A stretch of DNA of 64,000 bases from Hominisplanchenecus murintestinalis (GCA_004793585.1 SRZB01000001.1:62001-126000); one strand, 5' to 3'. Numbered from the stretch's first letter, positions 37,881 through 47,477 are shown. Numbers and translations are program-made. Notes: generated by a model from the sequence alone, not told the origin.

Positions 37881-38803
37881 AGCCGTGTCCCCTCCTCAAT
37901 CTGATAGCCCCGCAGGAATGCTCCGGCATCCATGCGTTTCTTTCCTTCCAGCTGCAGTTCCCGAACCGCAAGCACTCCTCTGCCCGTCTGGATATACAGG
38001 CCGTCTTTTCCTGCAGCCGTTACAGTTCCCGGCGCTTCTCTTGTATCTTCCGTCAGGACATCCGCCTGCCATATCTTTAATGTTCTCCCATTCAGATGCG
38101 TATATGCACTTGGCCACGGATTCAGCCCGCGCACCAGCCGCTCGATTTCTGCCGCGCTCTTCTTCCAGTCAATCAGTCCCATATCCTTTTTCAGCATCTG
38201 CGCATAAGCAGTTGGCGACTCTCCCTGTTTCTTTGGCACTGCCGTCCCGGCCTCCAGCGCGTCCAAAGTCTCAAGCAGCAACTCTGCCCCCGCGTCACTC
38301 AATTTCTCAAACAGGCTCCCTCCAGTCTCTTTTTCCTCCAGCGGAATCACTGCTTTCAGCAGCATATCCCCGGTATCCAGCCCTTCGTCCATCTGCATCG
38401 TCGTCACGCCTGATTCCTTTTCCCCATCGATAACTGCCCACTGTACAGGAGCCGCCCCCCGGTATTTCGGCAGCAGCGAGCCATGAACATTGATACAGCC
38501 ATATTTCTTCATTTCCAGAATTTCTTTCGGAATCAGCTGTCCAAAAGCCACTACTACTATTACATCTGCTTCTATGCCCCGCAAAGTTTCAAGAGCCTCG
38601 CTGTCTCTTACACGTCTCGGCTGGAATACCGGAATTCCCGCTTCCAGCGCTACTTCCTTTACCGGTGTGGGACTCAGGGCTTTTCCTCTTCCTTTCGGCT
38701 TATCCGGCTGCGTCACCACCCCCGTCACCTCATGTCCTGAAGAAATCAGACGTTTCAATGTCTGCACTGCAAAGTCCGGTGTTCCCATAAAAATCACTTT
38801 CAT
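37871..38803 (-). CDS. fmt: Methionyl-tRNA formyltransferase
   Basis: A 310-residue enzyme formylating initiator Met-tRNA with 10-formyl-THF. FMGTPDFAV starts the domain, HGSLLPKYRGAAPVQWA holds the catalytic Asn-His-Asp environment, and a C-terminal tRNA-binding domain follows. The ATG at 38803 gives the family start MKVIFMGTP after GAGGAG. It is four bases after def. Confidence 0.96.
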   Translation of the reverse strand: MKVIFMGTPDFAVQTLKRLISSGHEVTGVVTQPDKPKGRGKALSPTPVKEVALEAGIPVFQPRRVRDSEALETLRGIEADVIVVVAFGQLIPKEILEMKKYGCINVHGSLLPKYRGAAPVQWAVIDGEKESGVTTMQMDEGLDTGDMLLKAVIPLEEKETGGSLFEKLSDAGAELLLETLDALEAGTAVPKKQGESPTAYAQMLKKDMGLIDWKKSAAEIERLVRGLNPWPSAYTHLNGRTLKIWQADVLTEDTREAPGTVTAAGKDGLYIQTGRGVLAVRELQLEGKKRMDAGAFLRGYQIEEGTRLCS

Positions 38804-38807
38804 TCTG

Positions 38808-39293
38808 TCACTCCTCTTCTTCTGGCTCCTGTGCCTCTGCATCAAGCAGTTCCCCTTCTACATGCTCCACATACATAACTCCATCCAGATGCTCGCACTC
38901 ATGGCAGATGCACCGTGCCAGCAGCCCTTCTCCTTCCAGTATGAACGGTTCCATATTTTCGTCCAACGCTTCACATTTTACATAATTCGGCCTGGTCACC
39001 TCACCCATCTTTCCCGGAAGGCTTAGACATGCTTCCCTTCCATGCTGTTCCCCTGCAGTTTCCAGAATCCTGGGATTAATCAGCAGATACGGATCATCGC
39101 CTGTGACATCTATCACTACAATGCGTTTCAGCACGCCCACCTGGGGAGCGGCCAGCCCTACGCCTGAAGCCCCGTACATTGTCTCAAACATATCATCAAT
39201 TAAGTCCCTGGTTCTGTCCGTCATTTCTTTCACTTCCCGGCACTTTTTTGCCAACACCTTATCTCCCATAATCCTGATTTCCCGAACTGCCAT
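38808..39293 (-). CDS. def: Peptide deformylase
   Basis: A 161-residue metalloenzyme removing the N-terminal formyl group. Motif 1 is GVGLAAPQVG, motif 2 EACLSLPG (EGCLS is more usual; the metal Cys is kept), motif 3 CHECEHLDG. It is followed by fmt, which does the opposite step. Confidence 0.96.
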   Translation of the reverse strand: MAVREIRIMGDKVLAKKCREVKEMTDRTRDLIDDMFETMYGASGVGLAAPQVGVLKRIVVIDVTGDDPYLLINPRILETAGEQHGREACLSLPGKMGEVTRPNYVKCEALDENMEPFILEGEGLLARCICHECEHLDGVMYVEHVEGELLDAEAQEPEEEE

Positions 39294-39322
39294 TTTTCTT
39301 TATCCTCCTTATACTCCCAGGC

Positions 39323-41542
39323 TTATTCCATGTCAAACAGGACATGGACTGTGCTATAGCCTTCATTCATCTCAATATATTGTTCCACCTTATGTTTTAT
39401 CATAGTCAATATTTTGCGGTCATGGTACTTTAAATAAATCACTTTCCGGTAGATGTCATTGATTTTTGCCACCTGTTCGTCTACCGGCCCCATCACCTGC
39501 ACCCGGCTTCTCTTTACCAGTACATCTATAAATTTTTTCAGATAATCCATCGCAAGCGCCAGATGCGCTTCGGACTCCGCCGCCCCATGAATAACCAGCA
39601 TCCCGTCCACCGGCGGATATCCCGCCAGTTTCCGAAACAAAATCTCCTGCTCATAAAATCCCCTGTAATCCTGTGCAGCCGCCGCCCGGATGCTGTAGTT
39701 CTCCGGGTCATAAGTCTGTATAACGACCTGTCCCGGAAGGTTTCCCCGCCCCGCCCGGCCTGCCGCCTGTGTCAGAAGCTGGAAGGTCTTTTCCCCACAG
39801 CGGTAGTCATTCGCATGAAGCGACAAATCTGCCGCCAGCACGCCTGCCAGAGTCACTTTGGGAAAATCATGCCCTTTTACAATCATCTGCGTTCCTATCA
39901 GAATATCCGCATCCCCCGCCGCAAACTTTTCTAAAATTTTCTGATGCCCATGCTTTTCCCGTGTCGTATCCAAATCCATGCGCAGGATACGCGCCCCGGG
40001 AAATTCCTTCTGTACCAGTTCCTCTACCTGCTGGGTTCCCACACGAAATCCTCTCAGATAAACCGAACCACAGTCCGGGCACGTCTCCGGCTTCTTTGTC
40101 TCATATCCGCAATAGTGGCAAACAAGACGCCCATCCATATGCAGGGAAAGGGATACATCACAGTGGGGACATTTTATTGGCTGCCCGCAAGCCCTGCAGG
40201 ACAGCACGCCGGAATATCCCCTGCGGTTCAGAAACAGCATCATCTGTTCTCCCCTCCCCAGCCGCTCTTCCATCCTGGCTTTCATGCTCCGGCTCAGAAT
40301 AGAGCGGTTCCCAGCCTGCAGCTCTCTGCGCATATCCACAATCTCTACTTCAGGCATATGGCTTTCTTTCGCCCTTTTATCAATCGTAAACAGCATATAT
40401 TCCCCTGTTTTCGCCCGATAATACGCATTCACAGATGGCGTCGCGGAACCAAGAACCACCTTTGCTCCCTCCATCTCTCCGCGCCGTATTGCCGTCTCCC
40501 GGGCATGATACCGGGGCGTTATCTCGCTCCGGTAACTGTCCTCATGCTCCTCATCTATGATAATAATGCCAAGGTTCTGGAACGGAGTAAACAGCGCAGA
40601 ACGGGGACCTATCATCACATCGATCAGCCCTTCCCGCGCACGCTGAAACTGATCAAAACGTTCCCCTGCCGAAAGCCTGGAGTTCATGATGGAAATCCTC
40701 TCCCCAAATCTTCGGTAAAAACGCATGACCGTCTGATATGTCAAAGCTATTTCCGGAATCAAAACAATCGCCTGCTGCCCCTGACGGATAGCATGAGCAA
40801 TCAGCTCCATATAAACCTCTGTCTTTCCGCACCCGGTCACCCCATGAATCAGGTAAACCTCTGTTTTCTTTTCCCACTCTCCAACAACCGCATCTACCAC
40901 TGCCTGCTGTGCCTCATTTAGCTTTACCTGCCCTTCCCGGCTTTTCATACCCTGGACCGGATTCCTGTACACCGTACGTTTGACACATTCCAGAACGCCC
41001 TGTTCTTCCAGCAATTTCACCGCTGATGACGACACATTCAGTTTTCCACTGACAAACTCCATCGGAACCTCGCCGCCCCCCAGCAGCGCCTCCAGCAGCC
41101 GTGCCCTTGCCGTCTGGTGTTTCTTCCTATAAAATGCCAGCTTCTCTTCCGCCTCCGCTCTGCCCAGCAGCAGACGGACGCTCTTTTTTTCTTTTGGCTT
41201 TATCTTTTGTTTGACCGGAATCACCGTCTTCAACGCCTGAATCATCGTAGAACCATAATAATCCCGCATCCATCCCGCCAGCGCTATCAGACGGGATTCT
41301 ACCGGACTGGCGTCCGTAACCGTTTCCAGAATTTCCTTCATCTTCTCAGGAGGATACTCCGCTTTGTCTGTAATCTCAATCACATAACCTTTCATCCTGC
41401 GGCTGCCCATCCCAAAAGGAACAGCCACCACCATGCCTACTTCCAAACTCTCCCGCATACTCTCCGGAATCCGGTACTGAAAACTGCGATCCAGCTTTTC
41501 ATGGGAAATATCCACGATGATGTTTGCGTAAAGCTTCTCCAT
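39323..41542 (-). CDS. priA: Primosomal replication protein N', PriA helicase
   Basis: A 739-residue superfamily 2 helicase restarting stalled replication forks. It has an N-terminal DNA-binding domain, Walker A GVTGCGKTEVY, Walker B DEEHEDSY, a zinc region with Cys pairs (CRACGQPIKCPHC, CHYCG, CPDCG) and the motif TQMIVKGHDFP. Size is typical. It lies 28 bases after murE. Confidence 0.97.
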   Translation of the reverse strand: MEKLYANIIVDISHEKLDRSFQYRIPESMRESLEVGMVVAVPFGMGSRRMKGYVIEITDKAEYPPEKMKEILETVTDASPVESRLIALAGWMRDYYGSTMIQALKTVIPVKQKIKPKEKKSVRLLLGRAEAEEKLAFYRKKHQTARARLLEALLGGGEVPMEFVSGKLNVSSSAVKLLEEQGVLECVKRTVYRNPVQGMKSREGQVKLNEAQQAVVDAVVGEWEKKTEVYLIHGVTGCGKTEVYMELIAHAIRQGQQAIVLIPEIALTYQTVMRFYRRFGERISIMNSRLSAGERFDQFQRAREGLIDVMIGPRSALFTPFQNLGIIIIDEEHEDSYRSEITPRYHARETAIRRGEMEGAKVVLGSATPSVNAYYRAKTGEYMLFTIDKRAKESHMPEVEIVDMRRELQAGNRSILSRSMKARMEERLGRGEQMMLFLNRRGYSGVLSCRACGQPIKCPHCDVSLSLHMDGRLVCHYCGYETKKPETCPDCGSVYLRGFRVGTQQVEELVQKEFPGARILRMDLDTTREKHGHQKILEKFAAGDADILIGTQMIVKGHDFPKVTLAGVLAADLSLHANDYRCGEKTFQLLTQAAGRAGRGNLPGQVVIQTYDPENYSIRAAAAQDYRGFYEQEILFRKLAGYPPVDGMLVIHGAAESEAHLALAMDYLKKFIDVLVKRSRVQVMGPVDEQVAKINDIYRKVIYLKYHDRKILTMIKHKVEQYIEMNEGYSTVHVLFDME

Positions 41543-41570
41543 GCCGCCTCCGTCCTGATTAAATACCGGC

Positions 41571-43043
41571 TCACGCCTGGCTCTTCCTATCCTCTTCCAG
41601 TATTTCCCGAATCAGCACCCTCTCATCCATCGGATACTTTTTCCCTCTAATTTCCTGGTAATCCTCATGCCCTTTTCCTGCCAGCACAATCACATCCCCA
41701 GGCTCCCCGTGGTGAATCGCATAGGCGATAGCCTCTTTCCTGTCAGGTATCTCCACATACTTTCCATCTGTTTTCTCAATTCCCGTCCGTATATCTGCAA
41801 TAATGTCCTCAGGGTTCTCAAAACGGGGATTATCCGAAGTAATGATTGTTAAATCTGCCAGCCGTCCCGACACCTCGCCCATCTCATACCGCCTCGCCTT
41901 TGCCCGGTTTCCCCCACAGCCAAAAAGGCATATCAGACGCCTGGGATGATATTCCTGCAGAGTCGTCAGCAAGCTCTCCAGACTCATGGCGTTATGAGCA
42001 TAATCAATCATCAGTGTAAACTCATCCGATACTTTCACCATCTCAATCCTGCCTTTAACCCTGGCCTTTTTCAAAGCTTCAATAATATCTGTCTGGCTTA
42101 CACCAAAATGTCTGCAGATCGCAATCGCAGTAAGGGAATTGTACACGCTGAACGTTCCCGGGATATCAATTTCTACATCCATGTCCAAAAGCCCTGCCAC
42201 ATGATAATCGATGCCCAAATATCCCGGACGCGCCACCATACGCGTGCGCTCTGCCCGCAAATCCGCCTTCTCCGAAAATCCAAACGTCTCTACCTTGCAG
42301 GTATGCCCCTCAAGCACTTGTGTGAGATGAGAGTCATCCGCATTAACGATTCCAATCCTGCACTGGCGGAACAATAGCCCTTTACATCGCATATAATCCT
42401 CAAAGCTCTCATGTTCCGCAGGTCCAATATGATCTGGCTGTATATTTGTAAAAATCCCTATTTCAAAGGAAATTCCGGCCGTGCGGCGCAGCATCAGTCC
42501 CTGAGATGAAACCTCCATAACCACACAGTCACAGCCTGCATCTACCATTTTCGAAAAATATTCCTGAATCGTACAGGATTCCGGTGTAGTATTTGTAGCC
42601 GGAACCACTGTATCTCCGATAATTGCTTCAATCGTACCAATCAGCCCTACCTTATGCCCTGCGGATTCCAAGATGGATTTCACCATATAAGTGGTGGTCG
42701 TCTTTCCTTTCGTTCCTGTAATCCCAATAACTTTCAGCTTTTCCGCCGGATATCCGAACCATGCCGCTGAAATCACAGCCATAGCATAACGGCTGTCCTT
42801 CACCTTTATTACCGTCACGCCTTCAGGAACCGGCACGGCCTCCTCTGTTACCAACACCCGCACGCCCTTTTCCACCACTTCCGGTACATATTTATGTCCG
42901 TCAACAACAGCTCCCCGGATACAGAAGAACAGAAACCCCTCTTCCACATGCCTCGAATCATTAGCAATCCCATTCACTTCTGCATCCACGCTGCCGCTTA
43001 CACATTCATATTCCAATCTTTCAAGCAAATCCATCAGTTTCAT
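41571..43043 (-). CDS. murE: UDP-MurNAc-L-Ala-D-Glu--meso-DAP ligase
   Basis: A 490-residue Mur ligase adding the third stem-peptide residue. The ATP loop is GITGTKGKTTTTYM and the carbamylated Lys region MEVSSQGLMLRR. The specificity loop reads DNPR (SDNPRFENPED), which in known enzymes selects meso-diaminopimelate over lysine. It is encoded outside the dcw cluster at the head of the housekeeping operon. Confidence 0.95.
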   Translation of the reverse strand: MKLMDLLERLEYECVSGSVDAEVNGIANDSRHVEEGFLFFCIRGAVVDGHKYVPEVVEKGVRVLVTEEAVPVPEGVTVIKVKDSRYAMAVISAAWFGYPAEKLKVIGITGTKGKTTTTYMVKSILESAGHKVGLIGTIEAIIGDTVVPATNTTPESCTIQEYFSKMVDAGCDCVVMEVSSQGLMLRRTAGISFEIGIFTNIQPDHIGPAEHESFEDYMRCKGLLFRQCRIGIVNADDSHLTQVLEGHTCKVETFGFSEKADLRAERTRMVARPGYLGIDYHVAGLLDMDVEIDIPGTFSVYNSLTAIAICRHFGVSQTDIIEALKKARVKGRIEMVKVSDEFTLMIDYAHNAMSLESLLTTLQEYHPRRLICLFGCGGNRAKARRYEMGEVSGRLADLTIITSDNPRFENPEDIIADIRTGIEKTDGKYVEIPDRKEAIAYAIHHGEPGDVIVLAGKGHEDYQEIRGKKYPMDERVLIREILEEDRKSQA

Positions 43044-43085
43044 AGCGTTACCTCCAATTTTGATAACCCGATTCCGTCATCCTAT

Positions 43086-43114
43086 ACCATATCACATTTG
43101 CTGTGCATTTTCAA
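43086..43114 (-). promoter_or_regulatory. Predicted promoter of the murE-priA operon
   Basis: On the minus strand TTGAAA (43114-43109), 17-base spacer, TATGGT (43091-43086), about 45 bases ahead of the murE start. Confidence 0.6.
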
Positions 43115-43130
43115 ATAAAACCGCATCCTC

Positions 43131-43169
43131 AAAATGCAGACAGGCAGCAAAAGTTTCTGCTGCCTGTCT
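43131..43169 (-). terminator. Terminator of the hybrid histidine kinase gene
   Basis: AGACAGGCAGCA pairs with TGCTGCCTGTCT (12 bp, 8-base loop) directly after the stop codon; a short T-run follows a few bases later. Confidence 0.7.
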
Positions 43170-44915
43170 TTATCTGTCTCCATATAACGTTTTATGCCTC
43201 TGCAGCGCTTTCGCCATCGCTCCCACTACCTCGTCAATGTCCATAGGCTTTGTGAGATGCTCATCCATACCGCTCTCCAAAGACAGACGCCTGTCATTTT
43301 CAAACGCATCCGCTGACAGAGCAATAATAGGGATGTGCGCCAGCTCAGGATTCCCAAGTCCCCGAATAGCCTCTGCCGCCTCTCTTCCGTCCATAACCGG
43401 CATCTGGATATCCATCAAAACAAGCGCATATTCACCCGGTTCAGACTTCTTCACCTTTTCAACTGCTATGCTTCCATTTTCTGCTATCTCTATACAAAAT
43501 CCGGCTTTCTCCAAAATCTCTGTTTCAATTTCGACGTTAATCTCATTATCTTCCACCAAAAGGATCTTCCCGCTATTTAAGCACACCGCCACATCTTCCG
43601 GTGAAACTGCTGATACCAACTGCGTTTCCTGTATCCGAAGCCGGATAGTCACCGTAAATGTACTTCCCTTGCCAATTGCGCTGTCAACTTCTATCGTCCC
43701 CCCCATTATTTTCACAATATTCCTGGTAATCGCCAATCCCAGGCCAGTTCCGTAAATGCCGCTAAACGTCGTATTGTTTTCCCGCTCAAAAGGCTCAAAA
43801 ACGTGTTCCTGAAACTCTTTGCTGATTCCAATACCGTTATCCGACACCACAAGCCGATATACCGCATAATCATTTGCCAGCTGCTCCCCTTCCACAACAG
43901 CCACACGCACTCTGCCGCCTTTTCCCGTATATTCCACTGCATTCCCCGCCAAATACTGAACAATCTGGCGCAGTTTATCTCTGTCGCTGTAAACATCAAG
44001 ATGTTTCACACCTGTCAAATCTGTTTCAAAAGTTATCTTCTTTCCCGAAAAGCGCGGACTCAGCGCTCTTTCCACACTTTGCAGAATTTCACGCAAATTG
44101 CACTCTGCTTCTTCCACATGAACATCTTTCGTCTCTGTCCAGGATATTTCCAGTACTTTATCAACCAAATCAAGAAGCTGGCCGCTTGCCTCACCAATCT
44201 TATCAAGATATCTCTGTACCTCATCCCTGTTATCTATATGGTTCTTTGCAAGCGATGTAAAACCAGTAATCGCATTTAACGGCGTTCGTATATCGTGGGA
44301 CATATTAGACAAAAATTTATTTTTCGCCTGAATCGCCAGATTTGCATTATTCAGCGCCCTCTCAAGAATCTGCAGCTGACGGCTCCTCTTTTCTGTCGCA
44401 TCTCCCAGAAATACATAAAAAATATCTCCTACCGTTTCACTGCGGATAAAATGCCCATAATCTTCTATCCAGCGTATCTCCCCATCTCTCCGTACAATGC
44501 GGTATTCTACATAATCCAAATCATACTGGCTGGCAGCAATCTGTTCTTTGATACTTTCCTCTATCTCATCCAAATCTTCCAAATATACAAGCCCCCGAAA
44601 AGAGTTCCCCGTCATTTCCCGGAATTCTTTCAGCGTACTGCACTGGAAAATCCGAAGAAGCGCTTTATTGGCATAAACAATATCTTCTGCTTCGTTTGCA
44701 CGATAAATCAAAAAACCTCCCGGCATCTCGTCCATAAATTTAATAACTTCATAAACTGTCCTGATATTCTGGGAATCCATCAGCAAAGATTCTGCATCTT
44801 TTTCACATTCTTCCATCAGGTTTTCTATATTTCTGCCACTGTTTTCTGAGATACTCAACAGAGTTAAGATATCTTCAATCAGGTTATGTACTGTTTTCTG
44901 TCCAATCACATCCAT
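43170..44915 (-). CDS. Soluble PAS hybrid histidine kinase with receiver domain
   Basis: A 581-residue signalling protein without any membrane helix. An N-terminal helical region is followed by a PAS domain (about residues 65-180; GGFLIYRANEAEDIVYANKA), a dimerisation domain with the phospho-accepting H207 (SNMSHDIRTP), an ATPase domain with DNGIGIS and GTGLGLAI, and a C-terminal receiver with D502 (LMDIQMPVMDG). No separate response regulator or HPt gene is adjacent, so its output is unknown. It is monocistronic, with its own terminator. Confidence 0.92.
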   Translation of the reverse strand: MDVIGQKTVHNLIEDILTLLSISENSGRNIENLMEECEKDAESLLMDSQNIRTVYEVIKFMDEMPGGFLIYRANEAEDIVYANKALLRIFQCSTLKEFREMTGNSFRGLVYLEDLDEIEESIKEQIAASQYDLDYVEYRIVRRDGEIRWIEDYGHFIRSETVGDIFYVFLGDATEKRSRQLQILERALNNANLAIQAKNKFLSNMSHDIRTPLNAITGFTSLAKNHIDNRDEVQRYLDKIGEASGQLLDLVDKVLEISWTETKDVHVEEAECNLREILQSVERALSPRFSGKKITFETDLTGVKHLDVYSDRDKLRQIVQYLAGNAVEYTGKGGRVRVAVVEGEQLANDYAVYRLVVSDNGIGISKEFQEHVFEPFERENNTTFSGIYGTGLGLAITRNIVKIMGGTIEVDSAIGKGSTFTVTIRLRIQETQLVSAVSPEDVAVCLNSGKILLVEDNEINVEIETEILEKAGFCIEIAENGSIAVEKVKKSEPGEYALVLMDIQMPVMDGREAAEAIRGLGNPELAHIPIIALSADAFENDRRLSLESGMDEHLTKPMDIDEVVGAMAKALQRHKTLYGDR

Positions 44916-45037
44916 GTCCTCCCCAAGTCCTTAAGACAAATTTTAACATAAAACAAAAGAGCTGTCACCACTCATTTTCTTTATTACATAGATTGTTCTT
45001 GTTTACTCCATTCACAGCAGCCATAGATTTCCGGGCG

Positions 45038-45068
45038 AAAAAAAGCGGCTGCCAAAAATGGCTGCCGC
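45038..45068 (-). terminator. Terminator of the 45089 small gene
   Basis: GCGGCAGCC pairs with GGCTGCCGC-type arms (one mismatch) followed by seven T on the minus strand. It lies 20 bases after the stop and supports this small locus being transcribed. Confidence 0.85.
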
Positions 45069-45088
45069 CCTTGTAACAATTTTGCCCC

Positions 45089-45331
45089 CTATTTTCCCCA
45101 CAAGCCTTTGATTTTACGATACACCTTGTGGAGCAGAGCTCCCGTCGTATACCTTTCCATCTGCTTTACCTCTTTCAGCAGCTCTTTCAATTCAACAATC
45201 TGCCACTCCTGCTCGCTGAGCTTTTCTGTCATGAACTCCACAATACTGTGATAAGAAAGTTCTTCTCCATCCCTCTCGAGCGCCCACAAATCATTTGCCA
45301 AATCTTCCATTTCCATACTGCAGCATAACAC
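45089..45331 (-). CDS. Small acidic protein of unknown function, start uncertain
   Basis: An 80-residue frame with a protein-like, helix-rich sequence (SMEMEDLANDLWALERDGEE, later QIVELKELLKEVKQMERY) ending IKGLWGK. It is opened here at a GTG (45331). The best ribosome-binding site, AAGGAGG near 45367, lies too far upstream and instead fits a GTG in another frame that closes after about 40 codons. A start at the ATG 45316 is another option. A TATAAT box and a strong terminator flank it. I do not recognise the family. Confidence 0.55.
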   Translation of the reverse strand: MLCCSMEMEDLANDLWALERDGEELSYHSIVEFMTEKLSEQEWQIVELKELLKEVKQMERYTTGALLHKVYRKIKGLWGK

Positions 45332-45402
45332 CTTCGCCGCGCCATTAGCGCCACGTTGGATTTCCTCCTTATCCTGCCATCTCTCCGTAACTCTACGGTT
45401 CG

Positions 45403-45408
45403 ATTATA
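45403..45408 (-). promoter_or_regulatory. Consensus -10 box ahead of the 45089 small gene
   Basis: TATAAT on the minus strand about 35 bases before the AAGGAGG site; no good -35 box is seen at 16-18 bases. A small CCGTA/TACGG hairpin lies in the leader. Confidence 0.5.
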
Positions 45409-45428
45409 GTATGGAATTTTGATGGAAA

Positions 45429-46529
45429 TTAATTCGTCGAAGCAATTGCAAAATTATAAATTGCCTGATATACTGCCGCCGTATAATGGATACCATCTAC
45501 GGTTCCCGCCCCTGCTTTCACATTCCGTATCAGATTCTGTGTCATCAGATACGTATAACAGTCCAGATATGCCCCCGGGAATGCTGCCTGCAGGCTGGCG
45601 TTAAATGCCTTGATTGTGTTATTATTCACTGCTGTGGTATTGTAACCCCTTGCTTTTGCCAGCTTTGCCTCTATGGGATTCACAGACATAAAGTAAAATC
45701 TTGCTCCGGGATACTGGACAATCAGATTCTGATAATATGCAATATAGCTGCCAATATTACCCAAATCATTCACGCCCAGGTTAATAATGACCTTGGACTG
45801 CGGAGCCGCTTTCAACGCTTTTTTCAAAGTCCTTATCCCTTTTGTAGAAAACCATTGGTATCCTTCTCCCACTTTTCCGATATAAACATGGTTTCCTCCC
45901 ACCGTATTTTTCATCCCTACTGTCCTGGAGTCTCCCACAAAAATGTACTGAGACGTTTCTTCCTTTGGATCTCCATCCTCAAAATGAACCACCGTACGCT
46001 TTCCGTTTTCATCCACGTAGTAGCCGTCCACCATTGTGTCCCTTACCAGCGTGCCGTCCTGGCCTACATAATAATCACCCACCCAGCAGTTTTTCTGCTG
46101 GACGCCGTTTTCATTAAAGTAATAGCGTACTTTCTGAATCGTCTGCCAGCCTGTGAGCGCTGCGCCTGTCCTTGCCGAAAAATAATAAGTCTTCTTCCCA
46201 ATTGTCTGCCAGCCGGAAGTCAGCGCCCCCCGCGAGTTCAGATAGTATTTTTTTCCTTTATATTTTTTCAGCCCTGTCACACGGTACGATTTACTGTTAA
46301 AATAGTAAATCCTTTTCTTAATGGGCAGCCATACGCTTCTGGCATATTTCCCGTTGTGTGTATAACGGTATCGGTAACCTTTATCGGTTTTCACCCATTT
46401 TCCTTTTATCGGCGTTTTTGCCGATACCTGCTTTACCAAATTGAACGAGGCGGCCTCCGTCCTTAGTGTACCTCCGCCCAGACACAGAAAACATAAGAAA
46501 ACCAACAAGCTGATTCTGATTCGCTTCAT
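45429..46529 (-). CDS. Secreted SGNH/GDSL hydrolase with cell-wall-binding repeats
   Basis: A 366-residue exported protein. A signal peptide (MKRIRISLLVFLCFLCLGGG, cleavage near TEAAS) precedes four to six aromatic choline-binding-like repeats (GWQTIGKKTYYFSARTGAAL type, about residues 45-180). The C-terminal SGNH domain shows GDSRTVGM (nucleophile Ser), GVNDLGN and the Asp-His of DGIHYT. It may deacylate a wall polymer or peptidoglycan O-acetyl groups while bound to the surface; substrate is unproven. GGTGATA precedes the ATG at 46529; a longer in-frame start at 46652 would lose the signal peptide. Confidence 0.88.
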   Translation of the reverse strand: MKRIRISLLVFLCFLCLGGGTLRTEAASFNLVKQVSAKTPIKGKWVKTDKGYRYRYTHNGKYARSVWLPIKKRIYYFNSKSYRVTGLKKYKGKKYYLNSRGALTSGWQTIGKKTYYFSARTGAALTGWQTIQKVRYYFNENGVQQKNCWVGDYYVGQDGTLVRDTMVDGYYVDENGKRTVVHFEDGDPKEETSQYIFVGDSRTVGMKNTVGGNHVYIGKVGEGYQWFSTKGIRTLKKALKAAPQSKVIINLGVNDLGNIGSYIAYYQNLIVQYPGARFYFMSVNPIEAKLAKARGYNTTAVNNNTIKAFNASLQAAFPGAYLDCYTYLMTQNLIRNVKAGAGTVDGIHYTAAVYQAIYNFAIASTN

Positions 46530-46589
46530 ACTTATCACCACATCCCTAACTGTTACCTTTCTTTTACATTTTTGTTTCTTTTCTGTTTC

Positions 46590-46619
46590 ATTATAACACG
46601 CTCGGTCTGAAAAATACAA
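46590..46619 (-). promoter_or_regulatory. Predicted promoter of the SGNH hydrolase gene
   Basis: On the minus strand TTGTAT (46619-46614), 18-base spacer, TATAAT (46595-46590), giving a leader of about 55 bases. Confidence 0.65.
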
Positions 46620-46629
46620 GTAAAATATT

Positions 46630-46668
46630 GAAAACAAAAGGACCTCTGCCAATAAGCAAAAGTCCTTT
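46630..46668 (-). terminator. Terminator of the formate channel gene
   Basis: AAAGGAC / GTCCTTT arms (7 bp) with an 18-base loop and a T-rich stretch on the minus strand, starting 6 bases after the stop. Confidence 0.6.
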
Positions 46669-46674
46669 CTGCCA

Positions 46675-47445
46675 CTATTTTTTCGATTTTGAAATCAGAT
46701 AATAAGGAACCGCTACAAACAGGATGCCGCCAATCATATTTCCTACAGTGACGATCAGCAGGTTATACAGACATCCCCCCATATTTACAGCCGCGCCGTT
46801 CGGATTCAGCAGACCTATCGTAAAAAACGTCATATTTGCAATACTGTGCTCAAATCCGCATGTTACAAAAGTAACCACGCCGGCAACCGCCATAGCAATT
46901 TTTCCGCCTTCTGTTTTCATCTTAATGCTGCACCATACAGCCAGACACACACAGATATTACACAAAATTGCTTTCGCAAAAAGCTGCATCGGTTCGCCTG
47001 CTATCTTTGCTGCGGCCGCATTCGCCAAAAACGCCCCCACATCTCCTGTCGCAAGCCCTGTCAGGGTGAAAAGGCCTCCCCCCACTACAGAACCTATCAA
47101 ATTTCCCAGATAGCACACAATCCAAAGCTTCACAGCCTTTCCCCAGCTTACCTCTTTCTTTAATGCGCCGCATGCCATTACAAAGTTATTTCCTGTAAAA
47201 AGCTCTGCTCCCGCCATGATTACAAAACACAGCCCCACAGAAAACACAAGCCCGCAGACCAACTTTGTAGAATAAGCGCCTCCTGCCGTAAAAGTACCGC
47301 CTACCACTCCCATCAGGATGCTTCCAAATGCTATGTACAACCCAGCCATAATAGAGGACATGACATATCCCAGCGGATTTTTCTCTAAAAGTCCCAGCTT
47401 ATTTTTCGCTGCATTGCCCGCCGCCTGAAATTCGTCGCCAAACAT
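46675..47445 (-). CDS. Formate/nitrite transporter family channel
   Basis: A 256-residue FNT channel with six helices. GAELFTGNN, CYLGNLIGS and FVTCGFEHSIANMTFF (with the conserved pore His) mark the FocA branch. It lies downstream of formate-tetrahydrofolate ligase, so formate movement linked to one-carbon metabolism is the likely role. A strong terminator separates it from fhs and there is no clear promoter in the 30 bases before it, so expression may depend on readthrough. Confidence 0.9.
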   Translation of the reverse strand: MFGDEFQAAGNAAKNKLGLLEKNPLGYVMSSIMAGLYIAFGSILMGVVGGTFTAGGAYSTKLVCGLVFSVGLCFVIMAGAELFTGNNFVMACGALKKEVSWGKAVKLWIVCYLGNLIGSVVGGGLFTLTGLATGDVGAFLANAAAAKIAGEPMQLFAKAILCNICVCLAVWCSIKMKTEGGKIAMAVAGVVTFVTCGFEHSIANMTFFTIGLLNPNGAAVNMGGCLYNLLIVTVGNMIGGILFVAVPYYLISKSKK

Positions 47446-47477
47446 AATAATACCTACCTTTCTTTTAGGAATCCTGT

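Noticed and set aside
39944-40921. A 325-codon plus-strand frame opposite priA
   Set aside because: Antisense shadow of the helicase motifs.
43170-43190. A degraded gene between murE and the histidine kinase
   Set aside because: The 126-base gap is fully explained by the kinase terminator and the murE promoter and leader.
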